64,000 nucleotides of DNA, from the NCBI RefSeq assembly GCF_004210375.1, contig NC_134825.1:2976001-3040000 (forward strand), read 5' to 3'. This document shows, piece by piece, positions 34,821-45,099 of the stretch. This DNA comes from Tachypleus tridentatus. Lineage: Eukaryota; Arthropoda; Merostomata; Xiphosura; Limulidae. The position numbers were made by a program, and so were the translations under genes. The notes beneath the pieces are model-generated. The model had not been told where the DNA came from. It searched no databases and worked only from the letters and a program-made list of their open reading frames with translations. The first letter of the stretch is position 1; the number at the start of each line of letters is the position of its first letter.

Positions 34821-36805
34821 CTGAGTAGCATTATGTCTATAGAGCAGGCTTGTATCTACGAGACAACTAAACTGGAGCATTCAGTTCTTGAAATCATTTG
34901 CTAATGCACTGGATTTCTTGAAGCAGTTTATCAAAAGCATGGTTTATTATCCTGCTTGTCTCATGCACAAGAATAAGTTCCTCATCAGTTGCTTTCTCAT
35001 CAGGCATTCTGCGTCTACATTTACTTTGTCTATCAATGAAGATATGTTTCTTCAAGCTCTAGACCTTTATCAATTGAACTGTGATGTGGTTTGGTGTCCT
35101 GGTGTAATGAACTAGTGATTTATTTATATGTTGTTATTATATTATTCCAAAAATAAGTACCTCATCAGTTTTTCTTCAAGGTCTTAGGCCTTTCTAGTTG
35201 AACTTTGATGTAATGGGGAATGGTTTGTTTAAAATGTGCAATCAGGGCACAAATATCATCTTCTGCTTCTTGAAGTTTCATATTCTGATACTGTAGAAAT
35301 TTATGAACAACACTGACTTTCTGTAGTCCTGTTCCTCAAGTTTATGAAGGACATAGTGAGAGGACTGTTAAGGAGTGTCCCAGCTGTTGTTCATGTATCA
35401 GTTGTCTCTAGTTCACCTTCATTCAGAGATTGAAAACCTCAATAAGATCATGACATGAATTCACAGTTATGCACACCACACCTTCAGTAACACTCCAACA
35501 GGTTTCATCTTCTTTTAGCACAATTTTTTTTTTTCTGTACAGTGGTTGATGTGGATAAAACATATACTTGTTCTACCTCTCCACCAAAACATAATCAACA
35601 GATGGAGCACCTATTCCAGCCAAGTTGTGAGAGTGAGTGTTGAAATTTATAAACCTTACTTTGGAGTTCCTCTCTCAGAGCCTTGTTTGAACATCACTGA
35701 CATGTCCTAACATACATTTGAGTCCAAGAATCAAACAATAATTATGAAGTTCCTCAAAGATTATTTCTCATATTCAACAACATTCTTCTTCACAAGTTCC
35801 AAGAAGTCAATAAATACTTCTAAAGAGTTAGTCAAAAAGAATACCAAAGTTTTTGCCTTTTTTTATCTCAATCATGATTTTATTCATGTATTTGTTAAAT
35901 AGAACAATGAGCATATGTACTTGTTAAATAGAACAATGAGCATATGTACTTGTTAAATAGGACAACGAGCATATGTTTTCTCAAGCACCTGTATTTTGGA
36001 AGGAGTTTGCCATAAGTTTCATTATCACATTTCTAAATAAGTAGAGGTCCAATCAGGATCAACACTTTCAGTCACACTATAGTTTCAATTGTTGTCTATA
36101 CCCTTCATCTCTTCTTTCTGATCATCACTGCCCTGTAACTCATCAACATTCCCACCTTCCATATTTACAATGTGTACTTCAAGTTCTGTTCTTCCTTTGT
36201 TTCTTGGTTTTAGTAAATCTAAACTCTTTTTTACCCCTAAAACAGTTATTACTGAATTTTATCTTTTTGCTTCTTTAACTTTTTCTATTTTACTTTCCAC
36301 CTAATTTTTTTCCATCCATCTTTAATGGGTGGTTTTATATTTGTAACTAAAATTCAACTTTATATCAAGCAATAGTTGATGTTGTAGGTTTATAGTTGAC
36401 AACCTCATGGAAATATGTTTTGGTACATTTTTAATGTAAGAGCTAGTTCTTTAGAGTTATGTCCTGTTAGTGTGGAAGTCTAAATAGGAAAGTATATTTA
36501 AGAATTGGAAGAAAGATTTGAGAAACTAAACCAATCAGTAAAAAGGACAGAAACACGAACTGAATATCTGAAATATATTGTTCAAAAATTGTTGACCAGC
36601 CCAATTTGCATGGCACCTTGAAGCAGCTGCTCCTCCCCTGTACCATCATGGTATACGAGTCTGCATCTGAGAACGTGCATTCCCCCTAGATATTTCTGTA
36701 CTCTTATTTCTCTTCCCCAGTGTTTATTTATTCATGGCCTCTAAAGGAAGAATATTCTAATGATAAGAAAGTTTTAAATTGTAGTTTCAATATATTATCT
36801 TTTTA
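34821..36805. other. No gene recognised; small 29-bp triplication inside
   Basis: About 2 kb of AT-rich DNA with no reading frame that I can assign. A 29-bp unit ('ttgttaaatagaacaatgag' then catatgtac) occurs three times, starting at 35892, 35921 and 35950. Confidence 0.5.
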
Positions 36806-36807
36806 TA

Positions 36808-37267
36808 GCCTGTTTGTTTTTGTTTAGTTCTTCCTGATGAATCTAGTCCAGTGTCGACTGTTCTGGATTTTGATCACAACACTTTTGTGTTCTAGATATG
36901 TTAATTCTTGTCCTAGTGTTAATAATATAGTGATCTGTTTATATGTAGTTATTACATTCTCTAGTTCTCTATGTATCTGTGTTTGTGTGTATTCATAACA
37001 ATGCAGGAGAATGGTGTGGTCTAGATATATCACTTCCTCTCCCAATGTTAAAAATCTTATGATCTGTTTATATGTAGTTATTACATTGTCCAGGTTAATG
37101 TACACCAACACAAACTGACCAGGAAAATGCAATAACAACATGTGAACAGATCACTAGATTTGTGACATATCTAGACCACAACAACCTTCAGTGTTGTGAT
37201 CAAAATCCAGAACAGTAAATACTGGACTAGATTCATCAGGAAGAAGTAAACAGAAACAAACAGGCTC
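36808..37267. repeat. Fold-back (inverted-repeat) element
   Basis: The left arm from 36808 ('tgtttgtttttgtttagttc', ttcctgatgaatctagtcca, 'ctggattttgatcacaacac') is mirrored by the right arm ending near 37267 ('gtgttgtgatcaaaatccag', 'tggactagattcatcaggaa', 'gaagtaaacagaaacaaaca'). Arms are about 125 bp. Between them lie two direct copies of a segment with 'gatctgtttatatgtagtta' then ttacatt. The structure fits a non-autonomous fold-back or MITE-like element. Confidence 0.75.
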
Positions 37268-37328
37268 TAAATAGATCAACATAGTTTTCAAACAGATACT
37301 TCAGTGATGTACAGTCAAGAGGTATATA

Positions 37329-38826
37329 TACTCTTCAAAAAAGAAATTCAAAAGGCAAAATTTGAGACAAATTGTTAACAAGTTTATTCCAGGTAGTTCT
37401 GTATGACATGTGTGAAACTTTGCACATTCACTGCTGAACATCCAAAGTCTACAAAGGTAAAGTCCACGCTCACTAGTTGAAGTTTAACGTCACTCAACAT
37501 CAATAACGAGTATGCCCCCCATGAGCATCAATAACTGCTTGGCATCTCCTGCCCATGGAAGTGACGAGATGATGAATCACATCCTGTGGAATGGCTGTCC
37601 ACTCAGCCTGCAAAGCTGCTGCAAGCTGAGGCAGAGTCTGCGGTTGAGGTTGTCGCCATCACAGATGTCGGTCCAACTTGTCCCAAAGATGTTCGATGGG
37701 GTTTAAATCTGGTGATCTGGAGGGCCAGAAAAGAACGTTGATGTTGTGGTGTCTCAAGAAGACAGTGGTGAGGACGGGCTGTGTGAGGACGGGCGTTGTC
37801 ATGTTGAAAAAAGGTTGTTGACGTTCACCATGATGGGTTGCACATGGGACCTAAGAATCTTGTCGACATATCATTGAGCCGTAAGATTCCCTCGAATGTG
37901 CAAAAGGTCTGTTCTGGCATTGTAGCCGATGGCAGCCCACATCATGATGGTGTCACCACCAAATCTGTCAACTTCCTGCACACAGTTTGCTGCAAAACGT
38001 TCACCTCGGCGACGGTAAACACGGGACCTTCCATCCTGCCTACGAAGCATAAAACGTGATTCATCGCTGAACCAAACATGCCTCCATCGTCGTTGAGGCC
38101 ATACCCAATGTGCTCGAGTCCACTGCAGCCATGCTTGACGATGTTGCTGGGCGAGGATGATGCCTCTGACTGGATGTTGAGGTCGGATTCCTGCATCTTG
38201 TAGATGGTTGCGTATGGTCTGATTGGAAATTCTACGCAGCCCTGGTATGGTTGAGGCAGTAGACGTTGCAGTGGTGGTCCTATCCCGAAGGTGACGTAAC
38301 CAGATGTAGCGATCTTGTGCGGGCGTGGTCACACGAGGTCTGGCAGATTGTGGACGGTCACAAGTTGATCCATGTTGTTGGTGACGATTCCATAGCCTAG
38401 TGATGGTGCTTGGGTGGACATTCACAGCTCTGGCAACATCTGATCGAGATTCGCCTGCTTCCAAGCGACCAATGGCGTTGTTGCATTGTGCTTCAGTCAG
38501 TCTTAGTGTAACTGTATTGCTTGTCGGTGGCTTAACAATGAGCTATGGAAACCGAGAACCCGCCACTTTTATAGAGATTTTGCACATGTTGCACTTGCAG
38601 AACATGCAGATCTCTCAAACAAATTTATTGGACACGAATGCGTTTTGGTGAAAAATCCGTTGTTTTCCTCCGTTTTCAAAGTGCACAACTTTTATTGTCA
38701 TTTTGGTCTGACAATCAGTGCCTTAACACATGTAACATCAGATACTCTGAGCTTGTAACATTATTACATATATTTCTCTTTAAAATAAAAAAAATATCCC
38801 TTTTGCATTTTTTGTTTTGAAGAGTA
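37329..38826 (-). mobile_element. Tc1-like DNA transposon
   Basis: A 1.5 kb element bounded by inverted ends that both read TACTCTTCAAAA from outside inward (left 37329 onward; right, on the minus strand, from about 38826) at TA-rich target sequence. The inner parts diverge (aagaaattcaaaaggc versus caaaaaatgcaaaagg). It encodes one Tc1-type transposase on the minus strand. The size is typical for Tc1/mariner elements. It carries a frameshift and is probably inactive, but is far better preserved than the mariner relic at 56.6 kb. Confidence 0.85.
37507..38530 (-). pseudogene. Tc1-like transposase, frameshifted
   Basis: The N-terminal two thirds lie in one frame (about 38530 down to 37871). 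They include a helix-turn-helix (SRSDVARAVNVHPSTITRLW), the second paired-type domain (ISNQTIRNHLQDAGIRPQHP) and the first catalytic Asp in HVWFSDESRFML. The C-terminal third is in another frame (37507-37850): NMTTPVLTQPV, where the second catalytic Asp of the family's 'QDNARPHTA' motif has been lost, then SPDLNPIEHLWDKLDRHL, with the third acidic position in NPIE, ending DAHGGHTRY. Near 37760-37800 'gtgaggacgggc' is duplicated in tandem, a likely cause of the local frame damage. Cut-and-paste transposition by this copy is not expected. Confidence 0.85.
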
Positions 38827-38829
38827 TAT

Positions 38830-39410
38830 GTATAGTTATCATGACTACACACAAAGAACTCTATCTTGTGACAGGAAAGCACGATTTGTATTTATCCCTA
38901 CTGATTTAGTTCTAAGTTGTATGGAAGGTGGAAAAACTTTTGATAAGGCGATGTTACTACATCATAGTCATTCAAATTAAAATTGGTAGAGATGTCACGA
39001 CATGTTGTTGGTCAACTATTGGTAGAGATATCATGACATGTTGTTGGTTAGAATCCAAATATCAACTTGAAAACTTTCTTCTGAATTAAAGTTTCTATAG
39101 AATACAGTAGAAATAGAAAGAGTAATTGTTTTGACATAAATATTGCCATAAATAATTGCATACAATCCTATATATGTTTCAGAAAACCATCCAGTAATGA
39201 CATTATTGTATATGCTTCTTAAAGACATCCAGTGTCTCAGCAATTAGCGTGGTTTGTTCACAAGCTCGTCTGGTCATATAAAAATTATGAAAGTTAAATG
39301 AAAGTAACAAAACAAATTGTTAATTATGGTTGTACAACTAAGTTAAATGTTTATTAAAGACCACCAACTGAAAATCAATATACCTTAACAATGTACTAAA
39401 TAACAAGAGA
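38830..39410. other. No recognised feature
   Basis: AT-rich spacer between the Tc1-like element and a degraded Penelope-like fragment. It includes a short direct duplication ('ttggtagagat.tcacgacatgttgttggt') at about 38981-39050. Confidence 0.45.
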
Positions 39411-39857
39411 AATGGAAAGAAATGGTATAAGATAAGCTACATTGAGAAACCTTCTCACACAGTATCTAGTAAACTAAATGAAGAAGTCAATAGGCTGGAC
39501 CTCTACTATCAAAACTAAAATTAAAAAGTACTGGGACAGTTGTGTTTACCAATCACCATGTCATGACTGCAGTTGTGTATATGTAGGTCAGACAGGAAGT
39601 TCTATAAAAACATGATTCAAAGCACAGTTAAGAAGCTGGAAATTGGGTTAAACTTTTGTATCACACTTTATTGAAATTAAATATCAGTTTCATCCAGAGA
39701 AAAAGCTTCAAAATTTTTCATGACTGTGGAAAAGGTAAAACGTTTAACATTTTAGAAGTAAATACAAGTATAAAAAGGAATCCACGAAATGTTCTGAGTG
39801 AGCAAATGAAGTAAAGGTCTCCCCCCTACTTCTCACTCCTCATTGTGTTTTGTCAAA
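39411..39857 (+). pseudogene. Second Penelope-like lineage: GIY-YIG fragment
   Basis: A degraded plus-strand endonuclease segment. Around 39540-39640 one frame reads SPCHDCSCVYVGQTGSSIKT, then a stop and FKAQLRSW. This is the GIY-YIG domain of a Penelope-like element (Cys-X2-Cys-like lead, VYVGQTG core) but is clearly different in sequence from the endonuclease of elements A and B (DFYIGETSRK). It therefore represents a separate, older Penelope-like family. Confidence 0.6.
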
Positions 39858-40118
39858 GTTACTCCAGGTTCAGTGATGTCGAGAAAACCCACTTGTAGAG
39901 AAATATATATGCAAAAACGGCTCGTTTGGGTTGAGAAAATATTTTACATAGAAGAGCGAACAACGTTTCGACCTTCTTCGGTCATCGTCTGGTTCACAAA
40001 GAAAGAGGTAACTGACCGGAAGCTGACCACATGTTTGAAAGCAGTTGTGTAACTGTGTGTCGAAACGTAGAGGGCGGTATTAGATGTTTGAATATATAAT
40101 TTTATTTATTTTATTATA

Positions 40119-40478
40119 TTAATATAGGTATAAAGGCGTTCCTTTATATTGGTTTATTTTGGGTTTAAGTTGTTGTATAAGTAAGGCTTCTTTAATTTTA
40201 CGTTTGTTTATGTTTGTTTCTTTATTTAGTATTTGAGTGTTTTTTATGGTTATGTTGTGTTTATTTGACTTGCAGTGTTCGAAAACGTGTGAAGGTGACT
40301 TTTTATGTTCTTTGAATCTGGTTTCCATTTTTCTACTTGTTTCTCCAATATAGAAGTCATGGCAGTTATCACATTGTATTTTATAAATAATGTTGGTGTG
40401 GTGTTTGTCAGTGTAGTTTTTACATAGTATAGACCTCAGTTTTGTGCCGGGTTTTTGAATAAATTTGGTATTAACCAA
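40119..40478 (-). CDS. Penelope-like GIY-YIG endonuclease domain, left copy
   Basis: A 119-codon open frame covering the EN domain of the left Penelope copy. It begins with the KFIQKPGTKLRSILCKNYTD lead, then IIYKIQCDNCHDFYIGETSR (zinc-binding-like Cys pair and the GIY-YIG core as DFYIGET), then METRFKEH and KRKIKEALLIQQLKPKIN with the conserved Glu, ending at the family-typical 'GTPLYLY' C-terminus. It is part of the RT-EN polyprotein and is not a stand-alone gene. In the left copy the preceding RT is frameshifted. Confidence 0.85.
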   Translation of the reverse strand: MVNTKFIQKPGTKLRSILCKNYTDKHHTNIIYKIQCDNCHDFYIGETSRKMETRFKEHKKSPSHVFEHCKSNKHNITIKNTQILNKETNINKRKIKEALLIQQLKPKINQYKGTPLYLY

Positions 40479-40519
40479 ATCTGGTGAGCATAGTTTTATG
40501 GCTGTGTTTATTTGGTTTC

Positions 40520-41227
40520 TTAGTATGTTGAGTTTTTGTTTTGTTTCATGTGCTGAGTCCCAAGGAATGTATAGTCCAGTATGGGTGATTTTTCGGTGGA
40601 TTTCTGTTTTGAATTGTGTGTCAGTTCTTGTAATTTTGAGGTTAAGAAATGATATTTGATTGCTTTCTTCCTGTTCACATGTGAAGTTAATGTTGGGATG
40701 TATAGAGTTAATGTGATTGAAAAATTAAGTATGTGTTCTGTAGATTTGAATCCCGCAACCGTGTCATCTACATATCTGTACCAGTATAGTGGTGGATGTA
40801 ATGCTGTGTTAATTGCTTGTGTTTCAACTTGTGTCATAAAAATATTGGCTAGGACTGGTGATACTGGGTTGCCCATGCTTAGGCCATTTGTTTGTATATA
40901 GTTTTGGTTGTTGAACATGAAGTTTGTCTTTATCGTGGTGAATTCTATGAGGGTTGCTAACTGGTTACTGGGAATTTCTATAGTTGGGTTAGGGTCTCGG
41001 ATATAGAGTTCTAAGGCTATCTTGCAGGCTTCAGTGGTTGGAACTTCTGTAAAGAGGGATATAACATCGAAACTGGCCATTAAGGCTTTATGATTAAGTT
41101 GATTTAGATTAGACTTGAAATTAAAAGAGTCTTTGATGAATGAGCTGGCTGATGTTACATATTTGGAGAATGCCCATGCTATGTATTTACCAAGATTGTA
41201 ATTAAACGATTCATATGTGGACATCAT
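40520..41227 (-). pseudogene. Penelope-like reverse transcriptase, 5'-truncated
   Basis: A 235-codon minus-strand frame starting just at the head-to-head junction. RT motifs visible in order: MASFDVISLFTEVPTTEA (motif A), NGLSMGNPVSPVLANIFM (motif B) and YWYRYVDDTVAGF (motif C with YVDD). After about 40720 the frame is wrong relative to the family (a one-base indel), and it ends before the endonuclease, which continues in another frame at 40478. The N-terminal part present in relic A (KADKGNAVVI) is absent. Confidence 0.88.
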
Positions 41228-41652
41228 ATATTCCTGACATCAGCAAACAAATAACCAACATTTGGCAAAAATTAGTAACAAAATATGACATTCCAGTTAA
41301 TACCAAATTTATTCAAAAACCCGGCACAAAACTGAGGTCTATACTATGTAAAAACTACACTGACAAACACCACACCAACATTATTTATAAAATACAATGT
41401 GATAACTGCCACGACTTCTATATTGGAGAAACAAGTAGAAAAATGGAAACCAGATTCAAAGAACATAAAAAGTCACCTTCACATCGTTTTGAACACTGCA
41501 AGTCAAATAAACACAACATAACCATAAAAAACACTCAAATACTAAATAAAGAAACAAACATAAACAAACGTAAAATTAAAGAAGCCTTACTTATACAACA
41601 ACTTAAACCCAAAATAAACCAATATAAAGGAACGCCTTTATACCTATATTAA
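41215..41652 (+). CDS. Penelope-like linker and GIY-YIG endonuclease, right copy
   Basis: A 145-codon plus-strand frame: SYIPDISKQITNIWQKL linker, then the same endonuclease domain as the left arm (DFYIGETSRKMETRFKEH...). It differs from the left-arm protein at one visible residue in the shared part (SHRF versus SHVF). The RT is entirely missing from this copy, so the frame is a fragment of an RT-EN protein with no expected own promoter. Confidence 0.85.
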   Translation: MWTSYIPDISKQITNIWQKLVTKYDIPVNTKFIQKPGTKLRSILCKNYTDKHHTNIIYKIQCDNCHDFYIGETSRKMETRFKEHKKSPSHRFEHCKSNKHNITIKNTQILNKETNINKRKIKEALLIQQLKPKINQYKGTPLYLY

Positions 41653-41884
41653 TATAATAAAATAAATAAAATTATATATTCAAACATCTAATACCGCCCT
41701 CTACATTTCGACACACAGTTACACAACCCCTTTCAAACATGTGGTCAGCTTCCGGTCAGTTACCTCTTTCTTTGTGAACCTAACGATGACCGAAGAAGGT
41801 CGAAACGTTGTTCGCTCTTCTATGTAAAATATTTTCTCAACCCAAACGAGCCGTTTTTGCATATATATTACTCCAGGTTCCTTG

Positions 41885-43763
41885 ATAAATGTTGTATGTA
41901 CTTATTTAATAACAATTAGTGACATATGTTGTATGTACTTATTTAATAACAATTAGTGACATGTTGTATGTACTTATTTAATAACAATTAGTGACAAATG
42001 TTGTATGTACTTATTTAATAACAATTAGTGACAAATGTTGTATGTGCTTATTTAATAACAATCAGTGACAAATGTTGTATGTACTTATTTAATAACAATT
42101 AGTGACAAATGTTGCATGTACTTATTTAATAACAATTAGTGACATTTTTGTATGTACTTATTTAATAACAATTAGTGACATATGTTGTATGTACTTATTT
42201 AATAACAATTAGTGACATATGTTGTATGTACTTATTTAATAACAATTAGTGACAAATGTTGTATGTACTTATTTAATAACAATTAGTGACAAATGTTGTA
42301 TGTACTTATTTAATAACAATTAGTGACATATGTTGTATGTACTTATTTAATAACAATTAGTGACAAATGTATGTACTTATTTAATAACAATTAGTGGCAT
42401 ATGTTGTATGTACTTATTTAATAACAATTAGTGACATATGTTGTATGTACTTATTTAATAACAATTAGTGACATATGTTGTATGTACTTGTTTAATAACA
42501 ATTAGTGACAAATGTTGTATGTACTTATTTAATAACAATTAGTGACAAATGTTGTATGTGCTTATTTAATAACAATTAGTGACAAATGTTGTATGTACTT
42601 ATTTAATAACAATTAGTGACATGTTGTATGTACTTATTTAATAACAATTAGTGACAAATGTTGTATGTACTTATTTAATAACAATTAGTGACAAATGTTG
42701 TATGTACTTATTTAATAACAATTAGTGACAAATGTTGTATGTACTTATTTAATAACAATTAGTGACAAATGTTGTATGTACTTATTTAATAACAATTAGT
42801 GACAAATGTTGTATGTACTTATTTAATAACAATTAGTGACAAATGTTGTATGTACTTATTTAATAACAATTAGTGACAAATGTTGTATGTACTTATTTAA
42901 TAACAATTAGCGACAAATGTTGTATGTACTTATTTAATAACAATTAGTGACAAATGTTGTATGTACTTATTTAATAACAATTAGTGACAAATGTTGTATG
43001 TACTTATTTAATAACAATTAGTGACAAATGTTGTATGTACTTATTTAATAACAATTAGTGACAAATGTTGTATGTACTTATTTAATAACAATTAGTGACA
43101 AATGTTGTATGTACTTATTTAATAACAATTAGTGACAAATGTTGTATGTACTTATTTAATAACAATTAGTGACATATGTTGTATGTACTTATTTAATAAC
43201 AATTAGTGACAAATGTATGTACTTATTTAATAACAATTAGTGGCATATGTTGTATGTACTTATTTAATAACAATTAGTGACATATGTTGTATGTACTTAT
43301 TTAATAACAATTAGTGACAAATGTTGCATGTACTTATTTAATAACAATTAGTGACATTTTTGTATGTACTTATTTAATAACAATTAGTGACATATGTTGT
43401 ATGTACTTATTTAATAACAATTAGTGACATATGTTGTATGTACTTATTTAATAACAATTAGTGACATATGTTGTATGTACTTATTTAATAACAATTAGTG
43501 ACATATGTTGTATGTACTTATTTAATAACAATTAGTGACATATGTTGTATGTACTTATTTAATAACAATTAGTGACATATGTTGTATGTACCTATTTAAT
43601 AACAATTGGTGACAAATGTTGTATGTACTTATTTAATAACAATTGGTGACAAATGTTGTATGTACTTATTTAATAACAATTAGTGACATATGTTGTATGT
43701 ACTTATTTAATAACAATTAGTGACATATGTTGTATGTACTTATTTAATAACAATTAGTGACAT
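41885..43763. repeat. 37-bp satellite, about 50 units, directly upstream of the zinc-finger exon
   Basis: The unit is 'tgttgtatgtacttatttaa' then taacaattagtgacaaa (37 bp), with catatg/caaatg variants and a few 34-35-bp short units ('gacaaatgtatgtac'). The short-unit context recurs at about 42365 and 43212, and the 'gttgcatg...gacatttttg' variant at about 42112 and 43322, indicating larger-scale duplication inside the array. It ends about 38 bp before the splice acceptor of the zinc-finger gene exon at 43801. Confidence 0.95.
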
Positions 43764-43800
43764 AATTAAAGTTGTCTTTTGAATCTGTTCTTCATTTTAG

Positions 43801-43987
43801 ATTACAATTGTCATGGAGAAAACAGAACAGTCTGATGACCTAACACAAAGTGAGGTTATGTCAAAGTTCAGTAAAAGTACTGATGATGATTTGGATAGTT
43901 CAAAATGTGGTGTTATCAATGTGAAGACAGAAACTGAATTACAAGAAGATGTTCAGTGTGGTGATTCTAGATTGGAAAGTACATCTG
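43801..43987 (+). CDS. C2H2 zinc-finger gene, first coding exon
   Basis: The exon follows an acceptor ('gttcttcattttag' ending at 43800) and ends at donor CTG|GTAAGT (43987/43988). Coding starts at ATG 43813: MEKTEQSDDLTQSEVMSKFS, then an acidic Ser/Asp-rich stretch to 'CGDSRLESTS'. It ends after one base of a codon, which is completed by AT at 53077 to give Asp, continuing DIKTDV. There is no KRAB, BTB or SCAN-like sequence. The 'VKTETE' segment might be sumoylation-like, but this is weak. At least one untranslated exon must lie further left, beyond the 37-bp array. Confidence 0.8.
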
Positions 43988-44199
43988 GTAAGTAGAAACA
44001 TCTAAAAACTGTATATTGATTGACACTGTCTTAATAGAAGTGTTTGAATTGTGGTAATTTGTTAGAAGTTATTGTACTACATGAGAAAATATTAATTTGA
44101 GATATATAGATAATATATTTGTTGTTTGTTTCTGTTTTAATGCCTTCACTTGGTGATTATCATTTGAATTAGTTTGAATTGTTGAAATGATTATATAAC

Positions 44200-44960
44200 A
44201 ACTAAAAGAGTTAAGTTTACCTGTGAATGGAAAGAGAGACCAGTCACTGTTTCTGAAAATTAAAATGACTATGAAACAGTAAAGTTTACCTGTGAATGGA
44301 AGGAGAGACCAGTCACTGTTTCTGTAAATTAAAATGACCATGAAACAGTTAAGTTTACTTGTGAATGGAAGGAGAGACCAGTCACTGTTTCTGTAAAATT
44401 AAAATGACTATGAAACAGTTAAGTTTTCCTGTGAATGGAAGGAGAGACCAGTCGCTGTTTCTGTAAAATTAAAATGACTATGAAACAGTTAAGTTTTCCT
44501 GTGAATGGAAGGAGAGACCAGTTGCTGTTTCTGTAAATTAAAATGACTATGAAACAGTTAAGTTTACCTGTGAATGGAAGGAGAGGCCGGTCACTGTTTC
44601 TGTAAATTAAAATGACTACGAAACAGTTAAGTTTACCTGTGAATGTAAGGAGAGGCCGGTCACTGTTTCTGTAAATTAAAATGACTACGAAACAGTTAAG
44701 TTTACCTGTGAATGGAAGGAGAGGCCGGTCACTGTTTCTGTAAATTAAAATGACTACGATACAGTTAAGTTTACCTGTCAATGGAAGGAGAGGCCGGTCA
44801 CTGTTTCTGAAAATTAAAATGACTGCGAAACAGTTAAGTTTACCTGTGAATGGAAGGAGAGGCCGGTCACTGTTTCTGTAAATTAAAATGACTACGAAAC
44901 AGTTAAGTTTACCTGTGAATGGAAAGAGAGACCAATCACTGTTTCTGTAAATTAAAATGG
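44200..44960. repeat. 69-bp minisatellite, about 11 units, in zinc-finger gene intron
   Basis: The unit is 'aaatgactacgaaacagtta', agtttacctgtgaatggaag, 'gagaggccggtcactgtttc', tgtaaatta (69 bp; some 70 bp). Because 69 is a multiple of three, a 210-codon minus-strand frame appears (repeating 'VILIYRNSDRPLLPFTGKLN'). Units split into an outer 'gagaccagtcac' type and an inner 'gaggccggtcac' type, so the centre was amplified most recently. Confidence 0.93.
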
Positions 44961-45099
44961 GAAGACATTTTGTGACTAAACATGTATTCTTAACAACTTC
45001 ATAGAAAACATTATAATGATTGACTTTCATGAACTTGGTTACAAAACACAATTACCTCTTCGCACACAGTAGTTTTATCATGTTGAAAGTTTTACATTT

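Larger units (their letters stand above)
39872..41867. mobile_element. Penelope-like element B: two copies head to head, 13-bp target duplication
   Basis: A 1,996-bp insertion flanked by perfect duplications of TTACTCCAGGTTC (39859-39871 and 41868-41880). It consists of a minus-oriented copy (partial RT, GIY-YIG endonuclease, terminal repeat) joined near 41225 to a plus-oriented copy (linker, GIY-YIG endonuclease, terminal repeat). The outer 574 bp on each side are inverted repeats of each other (39902-40475 and 41296-41869, no length difference, only scattered substitutions). Both endonuclease frames are intact. The duplications show that the whole inverted structure entered in one event. 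It sits directly beside the 37-bp array. Confidence 0.9.

Noticed and set aside
41885..43763. Possible CRISPR-like array (regular short repeats)
   Set aside because: Units are contiguous with no unique spacers, there are no cas genes, and the DNA is from an animal with introns and SINEs.
44419..45051. A 210-codon minus-strand frame
   Set aside because: It is the 69-bp minisatellite read in frame. Unit length divisible by three explains its openness.
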